From DATHBD01 sp035296325 (GTDB lineage: Bacteria > Actinomycetota > Actinomycetes > Mycobacteriales > Micromonosporaceae), in assembly GCA_035296325.1 (NCBI GenBank), contig DATHBD010000073.1, forward strand, positions 1-64,000: a DNA stretch of 64,000 bases, given 5' to 3'. The notes under the pieces were generated by a model, which was not told where the DNA came from, searched no databases, and saw only the letters and a program-made list of their open reading frames with translations. This document shows positions 43,546 through 52,776 of the stretch, piece by piece; within the stretch, counting starts at the first letter, position 1, and each line of letters begins with the position of its first letter. The position numbers were made by a program, and so were the translations under genes.

Positions 43546-46500
43546 CCGGCTGGCCATGCCGGGGTGGGCGGAGACGAACTCCTCCAGCCGCTCCTCGCGG
43601 ACCGCCCGGAACAGCTCGTGCGCGGCCGGCTCGAGTTCCTCACCCAGATACTGGTTGGTGGCGTCCCGCACGCCGCGCCCCGGGGTCTGGATTGTGGTGA
43701 TCCGTTTCGGGCTCACCTGGCGGAGGGAGAAGAGGAATTCCGTCGGGGAGATCGGCCCGGTCGTCACGGTCACCGCACCGCCCGCGGCCCGGAACATCCG
43801 GTCCAGCTTCGCCGGGTTGCCAGCGATGTCCTGGGTGCCCGCCTCCTTGGCGATGGACTTGATGAACTCCTGCTGGTGGCGTTGCCGGCCGTAGTCGCTA
43901 CCTGAGATCGACTTGCGCTGCCGCAGATAATCCAGCGCGGCCGCGCCGTCCATCCGGCCACACCCCTGCGGGTACACCGCGCCGGTGTGGATGGACCGCA
44001 CCTCGGCCTCGACGCAGACGTCGATCCCACCCATCGCGGTGATGACCTCGGAGAAGCCGTAGAAGTCGATAAGTGCCGCCGCGTCGAAGCCTGGTAGGCC
44101 CGTCAGCCGTTTGACCGTGGCGGCCAGCAGCCGTCCGCCCCGGGCGCGATCCTGCTCCATGCCGGCGCCGTAGGCGAATGAGCTGTTGAGCCGATCGCGC
44201 CCGCCGCGAAATCCGGCGGAGTCCGAGGCGGGGATGTCCACAATGGTGTCGCGGGGCAGCGAGAAGAGGTATGCCTGACTCCGGTTCCGCGGTATGTGCA
44301 GGATCATCACGGTGTCGGAGCGGATTGTGCCGGTCTGGCCCTTCCGCCAGTCCAAGCCGACGAGGAGCACGTTGAGCGGCCGATCGGCGCTCGGGGCGCC
44401 GGCCTGGCCGTAGTACGTCGCGGACGGCCCGAGCAGGTCGGCCTGGCGCAGCGAATTCTGGTACCGGTCCATCATCACCTTGCCGCCGACGCCGACGGTG
44501 GCGCTGCACACCACCAGCAGCACGCCGAGCCGGATGCACAGGCGGGACCAGAGCGGGTCCCGGTAGAGGCCGTGGCGCAACTGCTGGACCAGGAAGCGGG
44601 TCTGCGCCGCCGCGGAGTTGGGCACCGCCTGGCTCGCGGCCAGCGCCGCCGCCCGGCCGGTACGGGTGACGGTGTGCCAGCGCAGCCGGGCGCCGAGCAG
44701 TGCGGTGACAGCGGACTGGATCGTCACCAGGTAGATCAGTTGCCGGTACCCGATCTGTTGCAGCACGATGACCCACAGCGGCCCGGCCGGCTCCCGGTCC
44801 AGGCGGAACGCGTATGCGGCGACGGCGAGCTGCGCGACGTGCAGACCGAGCCACAGCAGCGCGGCGAAGCTCGGCGTCTGCAACAGCAGCGAATACAGCA
44901 GGTAGACATCGACGATCGGGGCGAGCAGCGGCTGCAGGATCTGGAAGAAGGCGATGTAGGGCAGTCCACGGCGTCCCAGCTTTCCGGCCAGGCCACCTTC
45001 CAGCACCGCCGCGCGGTGCTTCCACATCGCCTGCATCGTGCCGTACGACCACCGGCACCGCTGCCGCCACAGCCCGGCCCAGGTGCCGGGCGCCTCGGTC
45101 CAGGCACAGGCCTTGTCCTCGTACACCACCCGCCAGCCGGCCCGGCAGACCGCCATCGTCACGTCGGTGTCCTCGGCGAGGGTGTCGCCCCGCACGCCAC
45201 CGGCGGCCGTCAACGCGTCCCGTCGGAAGGCACCGAGGGCGCCCGGCACCGTCGGCATGCACTCCGCCGTCTCGTAGACGCGGCGGTCGAGGTTGAAGGC
45301 GACGACGTACTCCAGATGCTGCCAGCGACCGATCACCCCGCCGCGGTTGGCGACCTTCGCGTTACCGGCGACCCCACCCACCGTGGGGTCACGGAAGGGT
45401 CGGGCCAGCAGGGCCAGGGCGTCCGATTCCACGATCGTGTCGCCATCGATCATGACCAGCACATCGTGCCGGGCCGCCGCGATCCCGGCCCGCAGTGCCG
45501 CCGCCTTGCCGGCCTTGTACTGCCGGACCACCCGCACGTCGCGGGCATTCATGGCCTGTACGAGATCGCCAGTGCCGTCGGTGGACCCGTCATCGACCAC
45601 GATCACCTCGAGTTCGGGGTAACCGGTGGCGAGCAGGGATTCCACCGTTGCGACGATGTTGGCCGCCTCGTTGTGCGCCGGCACGATCACCGACAGCCGC
45701 GGCTCGTACTCCGGCGGCGGGTTGCGGCGCCGCCGCCGCGCGTGTCGCCAGGCGCAGTACCCCTGGATCCCCATCCGGACGACGGCCAACGCGGTGGCGA
45801 TGAGAAGCAGCACGAACAGGCCCCTGGCCACCAGCCGGGCCCCGCCCTGCACGATGCCGAGCGCGTGGCCGCGCAGCACCGTGCCGGTGGCAGCGCGGGT
45901 GGCCGGCGCGGCGTCCGGCAGGATCGCCGAGATGGTGGCCGAGTGCAGCCCACGCTGCGCGAGCGCGGGCAGCAGGGTGTCCAGCGCGGCCACGGTCTGC
46001 GCACGGTCACCGCCGCCGTCATGCATCAGGACGATGGTTCCGGCGTGGCGGTCCGGCGTCGCTGCGCTGACAATCGCCGGGACACCGGGTCGGCGCCAGT
46101 CCTTGGTGTCCTTGTCGGCAAGGATGGTCAGGTAACCGCTGCGGCCGGCGTCTTTGAGAAGGTCCAGGCCGCGCGAATCCACCCGTGACGGCGACGCCAG
46201 ATACGGTGGCCGGAACAGCCGGACGTCCTGGCCGGTGGCGCGAGCCACCGCGCTGCGGGCGAGTTCGAACTCCAGGCGACGCTGCCATGGCGGCAGGCCG
46301 AGCAGGTCGCGGTGGGTGAATGAGTGCAGGCCCAGCTCGTGGCCCTCCGCGGCGATCCGACGGACCAGCTCGGGGTGCTGGTTGACCCGCGAGCCCACGA
46401 CGAAGAAGGTGGCCTTCGCGTCGTGCCGGCGCAACGCGTCGAGGATCCGCGGCGTCCAGACCGGATCGGGTCCGTCATCGAACGTCAGCGCCACGGTCTG

Positions 46501-46725
46501 CGCGGGCAGCTTCCCGGCGGTGACCTCGTTGCCCGACACCCGCACCACCGGCCCGGTGACCATGCTCGCGTGCGCGCTGATCTCGGTGCCGCCCGGCTGC
46601 ACCGTGCCACTGCCCGGCTCCTGCACGAACCCGTCGATGGCCAGGGTCGCGAACAGCGCGCTGGCGCCAAGGGCCAGCACACCCCAGTGGGCCCGGGGTT
46701 TCCCGGTGTGGCGGTGCCAGGGCAC
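43537..46725 (-). CDS. Three-domain envelope enzyme: NodB deacetylase + GT2 glycosyltransferase + LytR-CpsA-Psr
   Basis: A 1,062-residue membrane protein. Residues ~75-265 are a NodB polysaccharide deacetylase with TFDDGPD (Asp83/84) and HSFTH (His134, His138). ~343-620 form a GT2 processive-type glycosyltransferase: VIVPAHNE, DGD at 427-429, EDTD at 518-521, QRCRW at 555-559, with membrane segments around (~300-320, 590-680). ~784-1000 form an LCP phosphotransferase (LNVLLVGLD, Arg802, SLPRDT with Arg825). It could synthesise, deacetylate and attach a polymer to the cell wall. GTG 46725, 4 nt after the 66-residue membrane protein gene. Confidence 0.9.
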   Translation of the reverse strand: MPWHRHTGKPRAHWGVLALGASALFATLAIDGFVQEPGSGTVQPGGTEISAHASMVTGPVVRVSGNEVTAGKLPAQTVALTFDDGPDPVWTPRILDALRRHDAKATFFVVGSRVNQHPELVRRIAAEGHELGLHSFTHRDLLGLPPWQRRLEFELARSAVARATGQDVRLFRPPYLASPSRVDSRGLDLLKDAGRSGYLTILADKDTKDWRRPGVPAIVSAATPDRHAGTIVLMHDGGGDRAQTVAALDTLLPALAQRGLHSATISAILPDAAPATRAATGTVLRGHALGIVQGGARLVARGLFVLLLIATALAVVRMGIQGYCAWRHARRRRRNPPPEYEPRLSVIVPAHNEAANIVATVESLLATGYPELEVIVVDDGSTDGTGDLVQAMNARDVRVVRQYKAGKAAALRAGIAAARHDVLVMIDGDTIVESDALALLARPFRDPTVGGVAGNAKVANRGGVIGRWQHLEYVVAFNLDRRVYETAECMPTVPGALGAFRRDALTAAGGVRGDTLAEDTDVTMAVCRAGWRVVYEDKACAWTEAPGTWAGLWRQRCRWSYGTMQAMWKHRAAVLEGGLAGKLGRRGLPYIAFFQILQPLLAPIVDVYLLYSLLLQTPSFAALLWLGLHVAQLAVAAYAFRLDREPAGPLWVIVLQQIGYRQLIYLVTIQSAVTALLGARLRWHTVTRTGRAAALAASQAVPNSAAAQTRFLVQQLRHGLYRDPLWSRLCIRLGVLLVVCSATVGVGGKVMMDRYQNSLRQADLLGPSATYYGQAGAPSADRPLNVLLVGLDWRKGQTGTIRSDTVMILHIPRNRSQAYLFSLPRDTIVDIPASDSAGFRGGRDRLNSSFAYGAGMEQDRARGGRLLAATVKRLTGLPGFDAAALIDFYGFSEVITAMGGIDVCVEAEVRSIHTGAVYPQGCGRMDGAAALDYLRQRKSISGSDYGRQRHQQEFIKSIAKEAGTQDIAGNPAKLDRMFRAAGGAVTVTTGPISPTEFLFSLRQVSPKRITTIQTPGRGVRDATNQYLGEELEPAAHELFRAVREERLEEFVSAHPGMASREF

Positions 46726-46729
46726 GCGG

Positions 46730-46930
46730 TCAGCTCGGCCCGCCCGGCGACGACGCGCCGGTGAATCCGAGAGCGAACACGCCGAAGAGAATGAGTGCCA
46801 GCCAGGCGACCAGAGCGCCCGCCAGCACCACGCCAGCGCCGATCACCACCTGTCGACGCCGCCCATATCTATCGACAAAGACCGAATCCTCCACGACGCT
46901 CAACCTTTGCCGGCCCTCGAACTCGATCAT
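46730..46930 (-). CDS. Small single-pass membrane protein upstream of the three-domain enzyme
   Basis: A 66-residue protein: a charged N-terminus (MIEFEGRQRLSVVEDSVFVD, RYGRRRQ) and one long transmembrane helix (VVIGAGVVLAGALVAWLALI). GGGGAGC precedes ATG 46930. It is in the same operon as the enzyme that starts 4 nt after its stop, so it may stabilise or regulate that enzyme. Too small for the usual enzyme families. Confidence 0.65.
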   Translation of the reverse strand: MIEFEGRQRLSVVEDSVFVDRYGRRRQVVIGAGVVLAGALVAWLALILFGVFALGFTGASSPGGPS

Positions 46931-47608
46931 GTTGCTCCCCCGAAGATTCTGCGAGTGTAGCCATTCGCAGACTCCGATACCGCCCGATGCGGCCGAGATC
47001 ATAGGGCCGGGCTGGAGCCCCGTGGCATGCGTTGTGCCTGGCTGCGCCGTCCCTCGCGATGGGCGGCGTGCTCCACCGGGCGCCCATGACCGCGCCGTGT
47101 CGTCATCTCGACATTCCATGAAGGTAGTTCCGGCGGCCGTACGTGTTCTGCGGCTTTTTGCCACAGTTGAGCAGCGGCCGTACCGGGGGCCGGCGCCGGC
47201 CCGGAGCCGCCCCGCCGGAAATCGAGCGATACGGACGTAGCGATTGGTCGCCTCGCGGTTCCGGGCATCCAACCTCGATCTTGTAAATCCAGACAGCAGC
47301 GGGTTGGTCCCGATCATGCAAGATCGCGACGCTGGTGTGCGATCCCGGACGGCGCCGCGGAAACCCGTCGACGGCGGCGATCTTCGAACTGAATCTTCTG
47401 TCGCGCCGGACATCCACACCCGGGAGCGGCGCCTTCCCGGGTGTTGACCCGATAACCGCCCAGTGCCCGAGTCCGTCAAACGGATACCAATGCATAGCGG
47501 CATAGCCATCGGGCGCCCAAAACCGACACCTCCTGCCATGGTCGGACCGAGTTTTCATGCTGCTTTCGCAGGCGACTCGCTCGTGGACGGTGGCGAAAGC
47601 CCCGAGCG

Positions 47609-47637
47609 TTGACTTCGTCCATTGTGTTCTATAGCTT
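47609..47637 (+). promoter_or_regulatory. Promoter of the PL3 pectate lyase gene
   Basis: TTGACT (47609-47614) is followed after 17 nt by TAGCTT (47632-47637), a near-consensus sigma-70 promoter. The start of transcription would be near 47644, just upstream of a LacI-type palindrome. Confidence 0.55.
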
Positions 47638-47650
47638 CCAAACCGGCGGG

Positions 47651-47662
47651 GCAAACGCTTTC
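47651..47662. promoter_or_regulatory. LacI-type operator near the pectate lyase promoter
   Basis: GCAAACGCTTTC fits the G-n-A-A-n-C-G-n-T-T-n-C pattern of LacI/GalR-family operators and sits just downstream of the predicted start of transcription. A more perfect site of the same type precedes the sugar ABC operon at 52622. Confidence 0.5.
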
Positions 47663-47708
47663 CGCCAGTCAAAGCGCCCGTCCAGCCCCGCCAGGCCGGA
47701 GGATTCCG

Positions 47709-49019
47709 ATGAAACCGTTCACGACAAAAAGACCCCAGGGTCCATCGAGACATCGATGGCGCGCCGGCTTGGTCGTTGTCGCCGCCACCACACTCGTCGG
47801 CGCTGGAGCCGCCGTCGGGCTACCGCAGGCAAGCGCCGCCACGATCGACACGAACGCCGCGTATGTGCTGGTCAACCGAAACAGTGGCAAGGCAGTCGAC
47901 GTATATAACTGGGCCACGAACGATGGTGCTCCGATCGTTCAGTACGCCCGCAACGACCTCGTCGTTCAGCAGTGGCGGTTCGTCAGCTCAGGCAGCGGCT
48001 GGTACCGGCTGAGGTCCGTGCACAGCGGCAAGGTGCTGGACATTGCCGGGGGTTCGACGGCCGACGGCGCCAACGTCGTCCAGTGGACCGACAACAACGG
48101 CACCAACCAGCAATTCAGGGTCGTCGACACGACCGGCGGCTACGTGAAGCTGATCAACCGCAACAGCAACAAGGCGCTGGAAACCTGGGACCGGTCCACG
48201 GCTGACGGCGCCAGGCTCTCCCAGTTCACCGACCTGAGCGGCAACAACCAGCAGTGGCTGCTCGCCAGGGTCGGTACCGGCGGCGGTGGGAGCACACCAC
48301 CGCCATCAACGCCATCAACGCCATCCACCCCGCCGAACACGACGCCCAACACGTCATTTCCGACGCCCAGGGGCACCGTGAAGGTGGACGCCACGCAGCA
48401 GGTCTCCGGCACGTTTGACGGCGGCATGAGGCGTTACTACGGCATCGGCGACGGCGGCCAGAGCGAAAGCCAGGACCCCATGTTCGTCCTGGCCAACGGC
48501 GCCACTCTGCAGAACGTGATCATCGGTGCCCCCGCCGGGGACGGCGTGCACTGTGAAGGAAACTGCAGACTCGTCAACGTCTGGTGGGAGGACGTCGGCG
48601 AGGATGCCGCAACCTTCCGCGGTGGAACCCGGTACGACGTCATCGGCGGCGGCGCCCGCTCGGCGAGCGACAAGGTGTTTCAGCACAACGGTGGCGGCAC
48701 CGTCTACATCAGCGGCTTCTACGTCGAGAACGCCGGCAAGCTGTACCGTGCCTGCGGAAACTGCTCGACCAGCTCGCAGCGTCACGTCGTGCTGGACAAC
48801 ATCATCGCCACCGGGACCAAGTCGCTGGCCGGAATCAACATCAACTGGGGCGACACCGCCCGGTTCAGCCGGATCACGATCCTGAACGACCCTTCGCGCA
48901 AGACGATCGTCTGCGACAAGTACCACGGCGTGGCGAAGGGCAGCGAGCCCACCAAGGTCGGCACCGGTGCCGACGGCAGGAACTGCTTCTACGCGACATC
49001 CGACATCAGCTACCGATAA
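47709..49019 (+). CDS. Secreted pectate lyase, PL3, with N-terminal ricin-type lectin domain
   Basis: A 436-residue exoenzyme. A Sec signal (AGLVVVAATTLVGAGAAVGL...ASAA) precedes a ricin-B-like CBM13 domain (~45-200) with QxW repeats (VVQQWRF, TNQQFRV, NNQQWLL), a Thr/Pro/Ser linker (~206-225) and a family PL3 pectate lyase (~230-436): MFVLANGATLQNVIIGAP, GVHCEGNCRLVNVWWEDVGEDA, KVFQHNGGGTVYISGF and Cys pairs. It cleaves polygalacturonate by beta-elimination using Ca2+. GGAGG precedes ATG 47709. Probably induced with the convergent ABC importer. Confidence 0.93.
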   Translation: MKPFTTKRPQGPSRHRWRAGLVVVAATTLVGAGAAVGLPQASAATIDTNAAYVLVNRNSGKAVDVYNWATNDGAPIVQYARNDLVVQQWRFVSSGSGWYRLRSVHSGKVLDIAGGSTADGANVVQWTDNNGTNQQFRVVDTTGGYVKLINRNSNKALETWDRSTADGARLSQFTDLSGNNQQWLLARVGTGGGGSTPPPSTPSTPSTPPNTTPNTSFPTPRGTVKVDATQQVSGTFDGGMRRYYGIGDGGQSESQDPMFVLANGATLQNVIIGAPAGDGVHCEGNCRLVNVWWEDVGEDAATFRGGTRYDVIGGGARSASDKVFQHNGGGTVYISGFYVENAGKLYRACGNCSTSSQRHVVLDNIIATGTKSLAGININWGDTARFSRITILNDPSRKTIVCDKYHGVAKGSEPTKVGTGADGRNCFYATSDISYR

Positions 49020-49032
49020 CTGCTCAACGTGC

Positions 49033-49065
49033 CGTGGTCCGTCCCGCAAGCGGGGGCGGACCACG
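49033..49065. terminator. Strong bidirectional terminator hairpin
   Basis: CGTGGTCCG pairs with CGGACCACG (9 bp), with a further inner CCCGC/GCGGG stem. It lies between the convergent pectate lyase and ABC permease genes. Confidence 0.75.
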
Positions 49066-49092
49066 CGTGCATCCAACTGCGCACCCGGCGAC

Positions 49093-49992
49093 TCAGCCCT
49101 TCAGGCCGCTCGTATTGATGCCATCGACGATGAGCCGTTGGAAGGCGACGAAGAACACAAACACCGGAGCCAGTGACAACACGGCCATGGCGAACATCGG
49201 GCCCAGCGATGTCTGGCCGCCGGAGTCGATGAACAGGCGCAGCCCGATCGGCACCGTGTAGCTGGCGGTGTCCGGCAGGTACAGCAGTTGGGTGAAGAAG
49301 TCGTTCCAGGTCCAGATGAACGAAAAGATCGCCGTGGTCACCAGCGCCGGCCGACTCAGCGGCATGATGATGTGGAGAAACAGCCGGTACGGGCTGCAGC
49401 CGTCGATCTTCGCGGCCTCGTCCAGCTCCCGTGGAATCCCCCGCATGAACTGGACGATCAGGAAAATGAAGAACGCCTCCGTGGCGAGCAGCTTCGGCAC
49501 GATCAGCGGCAGCGGTGTGTTGATCCACCCGAGGTTCCGGAAGAGGATGTACTGCGGGATGATCAGCACGTGGTGCGGCAGCATCAACGTCCCGATCATG
49601 ATGGCGAACCACACACCGCGCAGGCGGAACCGCAGCCGGGCGAAAGCGAAGGCGGCCACCAGACACGAGACCGAGTTCGCGATGACCACACCGATTGCCA
49701 CGATGAGGCTGTTCCGGAAGAACGTGCCGAAGGTGAGGCCGCCCGGGAAGCCGTACCAGCCGTCGCGATAGTTGCCCGGTGTGAAAATCTGCGGCCAGAC
49801 CGACCCGTTGTTGGCGATCTCGGAAGGGGCCTTGAACGAGGTCCCGAGCATCCACCCGAGCGGGTAGAGCACGACCGACATGATGGCGAGCAGCACCAGG
49901 ATCCGCACGAGGGTCCGCCGGTTGGCCCGGGAGCGGCGGACCGCAGCCGTCGCGGAGCGAACGTCGTGCCCGGTTGCGGCATGGGTGGACAT
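49093..49992 (-). CDS. Carbohydrate ABC transporter permease (CUT1, MalG type)
   Basis: A 299-residue permease with six membrane segments and the EAA loop (ELDEAAKIDGCSPYRLFLHIIMP). Residues 1-30 are a basic cytosolic tail (RSRANRRTLVR). The C-terminal end DGINTSGLKG is typical of MalG types. Starts at ATG 49992, overlapping the partner permease stop by 1 nt (TGATG). Works with the partner and the binding protein to import oligogalacturonides, by context. No ATPase gene is in the window, so a shared MsiK-type ATPase is likely. Confidence 0.92.
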   Translation of the reverse strand: MSTHAATGHDVRSATAAVRRSRANRRTLVRILVLLAIMSVVLYPLGWMLGTSFKAPSEIANNGSVWPQIFTPGNYRDGWYGFPGGLTFGTFFRNSLIVAIGVVIANSVSCLVAAFAFARLRFRLRGVWFAIMIGTLMLPHHVLIIPQYILFRNLGWINTPLPLIVPKLLATEAFFIFLIVQFMRGIPRELDEAAKIDGCSPYRLFLHIIMPLSRPALVTTAIFSFIWTWNDFFTQLLYLPDTASYTVPIGLRLFIDSGGQTSLGPMFAMAVLSLAPVFVFFVAFQRLIVDGINTSGLKG

Positions 49993-50963
49993 CAGTTCCC
50001 CTCGTCGCCGTAGTGGACCCAGAACCGGCCGGTCGCGAACAGCACCGCGGTCAGCAGGCCGACCGCCAGAAGGAACACCCAGGCCAGCGCGGAGGCGTAG
50101 CCCATCAGAAACTCCGTCCAGCCCTTCTGGTACAGCAGCAGCGTGTAGATCAGGGTGGCGTCCGACGGCCCGCCGGTGCCGCCGCTGACCACGTAGAACG
50201 TCGTGAAGCCCTGGAACGAGTGGATCGTTTCCAGTACCAGGTTGAAGAAGATCACCGGCGACAGCATCGGCAGCGTGATGCTGAGGAACTTGCGCACCTT
50301 GTTGGCCCCGTCAACCGACGCAGCCTCGTAGAGCTCGCCGGGGATCTGCTTCAGCCCGGCAAGGAAAATCACCATGGGGGCGCCGAACTGCCACATGGCC
50401 AGCACCACCACGGTGCTCAACACCCAGTCCGGGTCGTTCACCCAGGGCTTGCCCTCGATGCCGACGAGCCGGAGCAGCGAGTTGAACGAGCCGTCACGGC
50501 TGAACATCGCCTGCCAGATGATGGCCAGGCCCACGCTGCCGCCCAGCAGCGAGGGTAGGTAGAAGAGGCCGCGGAACACGGAGATGCCGCGGAACCCGCG
50601 GTTGAGCAGCATGGCGACCGCGAGGGCCGTGCCGAGCTTGAGCGGTGTGGCGATGACGGCGTACGTGACGGTCACCTGGACCGCATGCCAGAACTGCGGG
50701 TCCTTGGTGAACATCGTCCGGTAGTTGTCGAGTCCGATCCACTCGCTGGTGGAGAGCAGGTCGGAGTTGGTGAAGCTCAGGTACAGGGAGTACAGCATCG
50801 GCATCGCCGTGATGCCGATGAACCCGAGCAACCACGGTGACAGGAAGACATAGCCGGCCACACCCTCCCGACGCCGCCGGCGTCGGGTCCTCAGGACGTT
50901 CCCTGAAGACCCGACGACGGGACGGTCACCGCGGGTGGGAACCGATGCCGTGGACGTCGCCAC
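49992..50963 (-). CDS. Carbohydrate ABC transporter permease (CUT1, MalF type)
   Basis: A 323-residue permease with six membrane segments (AGYVFLSPWLLGFIGITAMP first) and the EAA loop ELYEAASVDGANKVRKFLSITLPM. Charged N-terminus (RTRRRRREG). GTG 50963 has AAAGGAG upstream. Second gene of the binding protein-permease-permease operon, coupled to the MalG-type gene by TGATG overlap. Confidence 0.92.
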   Translation of the reverse strand: MATSTASVPTRGDRPVVGSSGNVLRTRRRRRREGVAGYVFLSPWLLGFIGITAMPMLYSLYLSFTNSDLLSTSEWIGLDNYRTMFTKDPQFWHAVQVTVTYAVIATPLKLGTALAVAMLLNRGFRGISVFRGLFYLPSLLGGSVGLAIIWQAMFSRDGSFNSLLRLVGIEGKPWVNDPDWVLSTVVVLAMWQFGAPMVIFLAGLKQIPGELYEAASVDGANKVRKFLSITLPMLSPVIFFNLVLETIHSFQGFTTFYVVSGGTGGPSDATLIYTLLLYQKGWTEFLMGYASALAWVFLLAVGLLTAVLFATGRFWVHYGDEGN

Positions 50964-50986
50964 GAGCGGCTCCTTTCCAGGTTCGG

Positions 50987-52351
50987 TCAGCCACCGATCG
51001 CGAGCTTCGCCGCATCAACGAACGCCTGGGCCGCCGCTGCCGGAGTCGCCTTCCCGAACTGGACGGATTCCGCGCTGTCAATCAGCTTCTGGCGGACCAC
51101 GGGATGCCCCTTGGGCGGCAGATTGGGCGATGGCGATGAGGCAAACTTGCCGGCCAGTTCGCTGGAGAACTTCGCGCCCAACTGCTCCGGCGGTGTGAGG
51201 CCGGCCGCGACCGCACTGCGGTTGTCGTTGTTGGCCGGCAGTCCGCGCTCATAGCCGAGGATCTTCGCCGCTTCCGGATCGTTGACGAAGAAGTTGATCA
51301 CGTCCGCGGCGACCGCGGCGTTCTTCGACTGCTTGCCGACCGCGAAGTACAGCGATGCCCGGGCGAAGTTGCCCTTCGGGTCGCCGGGATTCGAGGTGAT
51401 GCCCAACTCGTTGGGGGTCGCCTTCTGCAGCTCCGCCAGCTGGTTGGACCAGACGTAGGAGTTCACCGTCTTCTTCGTGGCCACGCCCTGCTGGGCGACG
51501 TTGCCAGTGTTGATCGTGTGCAGAATGTCCGCCGGCGGCGTCGCGTTCTGAGCCCGCGCGTCAGCCCAGAGCTGGAACCACTTGGTGGCGTCCTCGGTCG
51601 TCACGCCCAACTTGCCGTCCTTGGTGTACAGCTCCTTGCCCTGCTGGCGCATCCACACCCACAGGTTCCGGTAGTCCGCGCTGCCGTCCATGATTCCCAG
51701 CGTGGCGCCGTTGCTCTTCGCCTTCACCTGCTTGCCGAGGTCGATCCACTGCTCCAGAGTCCAGCCCATCTCGGGCTCCGCGAGGCCGAGAGTCTTCAGC
51801 ACCGTCTTGTCGTACACCACCGCCGGCGTGTTCTCGGCCAGCGGGATACCGAAGTTCTTGTCGTAGAGCTTGCCGTAGTCGACCAGGCTCTTGCTCACCT
51901 TGTCGGTCTTGATGTTCTTCCCGACGTACCTGGTCAGGTCCGCAGTCACGTTGCGCTTGGCGTAGTCGGCCAGCATGCCGTCGTCGAGTTGGAAGATATC
52001 CGGCAGGTCGTTGGCGGCGGCCCGGGTGGAGAGCTTGTCGGTGTATCCCTGGTTCGCCTGCCACTCCGGTGTGAACGTCACGTTCGGGTGCTTCTGCGTG
52101 TAGAGCTCGAGCACCTTGGTGGTGAGATCCGCACGCGCCTGCCCGCCCCACCAGAAGACCGACAATTTGACCGGCCCGGCACTCGCCGTGCTGTCCGCAC
52201 CCGGACTCTCCTCACCTCCGCCACAACCGGCAAGTGCCAGCGGCAACGCGATCGCCGCCGCCGTCATGGCCCGTAGCAGGGTCCGCCGCGAACCGGTAGG
52301 ACGGTTCGCCGGCTCGCTGGTGTCGATAGTGGAGGATGATCCGGCATGCAT
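50987..52351 (-). CDS. Extracellular sugar-binding lipoprotein (CUT1 family)
   Basis: A 454-residue solute-binding protein with a lipobox (LALAGC, GGGEE follows) after a hydrophobic helix. It has the family 1 pattern VKLSVFWWGGQARADLTTKVLELY, FTPEWQANQGYTDKLS, DLPDIFQLDD and a C-terminal QAFVDAAKLAIGG. Candidate ligands are pectin-derived oligogalacturonides, given the lyases on both sides. AAGGAG precedes ATG 52351. First gene of the ABC operon, controlled by the LacI-type operator ~270 nt upstream. Confidence 0.93.
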   Translation of the reverse strand: MHAGSSSTIDTSEPANRPTGSRRTLLRAMTAAAIALPLALAGCGGGEESPGADSTASAGPVKLSVFWWGGQARADLTTKVLELYTQKHPNVTFTPEWQANQGYTDKLSTRAAANDLPDIFQLDDGMLADYAKRNVTADLTRYVGKNIKTDKVSKSLVDYGKLYDKNFGIPLAENTPAVVYDKTVLKTLGLAEPEMGWTLEQWIDLGKQVKAKSNGATLGIMDGSADYRNLWVWMRQQGKELYTKDGKLGVTTEDATKWFQLWADARAQNATPPADILHTINTGNVAQQGVATKKTVNSYVWSNQLAELQKATPNELGITSNPGDPKGNFARASLYFAVGKQSKNAAVAADVINFFVNDPEAAKILGYERGLPANNDNRSAVAAGLTPPEQLGAKFSSELAGKFASSPSPNLPPKGHPVVRQKLIDSAESVQFGKATPAAAAQAFVDAAKLAIGG

Positions 52352-52776
52352 GAGGACTCCTTGACGTAAGACGTGACCGGACGCGGCCACAAAGCCGGGC
52401 CGGTGCAGCACACGCTCCTGGCAGAACTGGTCAAGCAACGGCTTCGGCGTTGCGACGTCGGTGGGCATCGGGATATGTCCACTGCGTTCGGCAACGGCCG
52501 AGCAGACTCGGCGATTTCCTGGCCGTAGCCCCAACGGCGGGTCTTGGGCTGATGCCAGACAGACTCGTCCTCCTGTACCGGTGGCGGCGCGGCCGGATGT
52601 GGTCGCAGTCCAGCTATTAGTGCAAACGTTTGTCGCGGTGTCAACGCCTCCAGAGATCGCTTAGCGGTCGTCGATGCGAGACCGGGCGGCGACTCCAGCC
52701 AACGGAGCTGATATGCGACTGTGAATATGCAACAGGACGGTCGCAGACGCCCGTCATGCGCCGCCGCGACCGGGAG
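52352..52776. other. 425-nt gap with leader of the sugar ABC operon
   Basis: Between the binding protein start and the stop of the upstream PL1 gene. Contains the promoter and operator near 52614-52644 (separate entry), giving a ~260-nt leader. No gene recognised. No terminator found for the PL1 gene. Confidence 0.4.
52622..52633 (-). promoter_or_regulatory. LacI/GalR-type operator in the sugar ABC promoter
   Basis: GCAAACGTTTGT contains the perfect palindrome CAAACGTTTG. On the minus strand TTGACA (52644-52639) lies just before it and TAATAG (~52619-52614) just after, so the site is between -35 and -10. Bound repressor would block the promoter. No lacI gene is in the window. Confidence 0.75.

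Larger units (their letters stand above)
46931..47708. other. 778-nt intergenic region before the pectate lyase gene
   Basis: No convincing gene on either strand. The right end carries the pectate lyase promoter and an operator palindrome (annotated separately). The left end should carry the promoter of the 66-residue protein operon. AT content is higher here than in the neighbours. A direct repeat GCGGCCGTAC occurs near 47132 and 47172. Confidence 0.5.
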
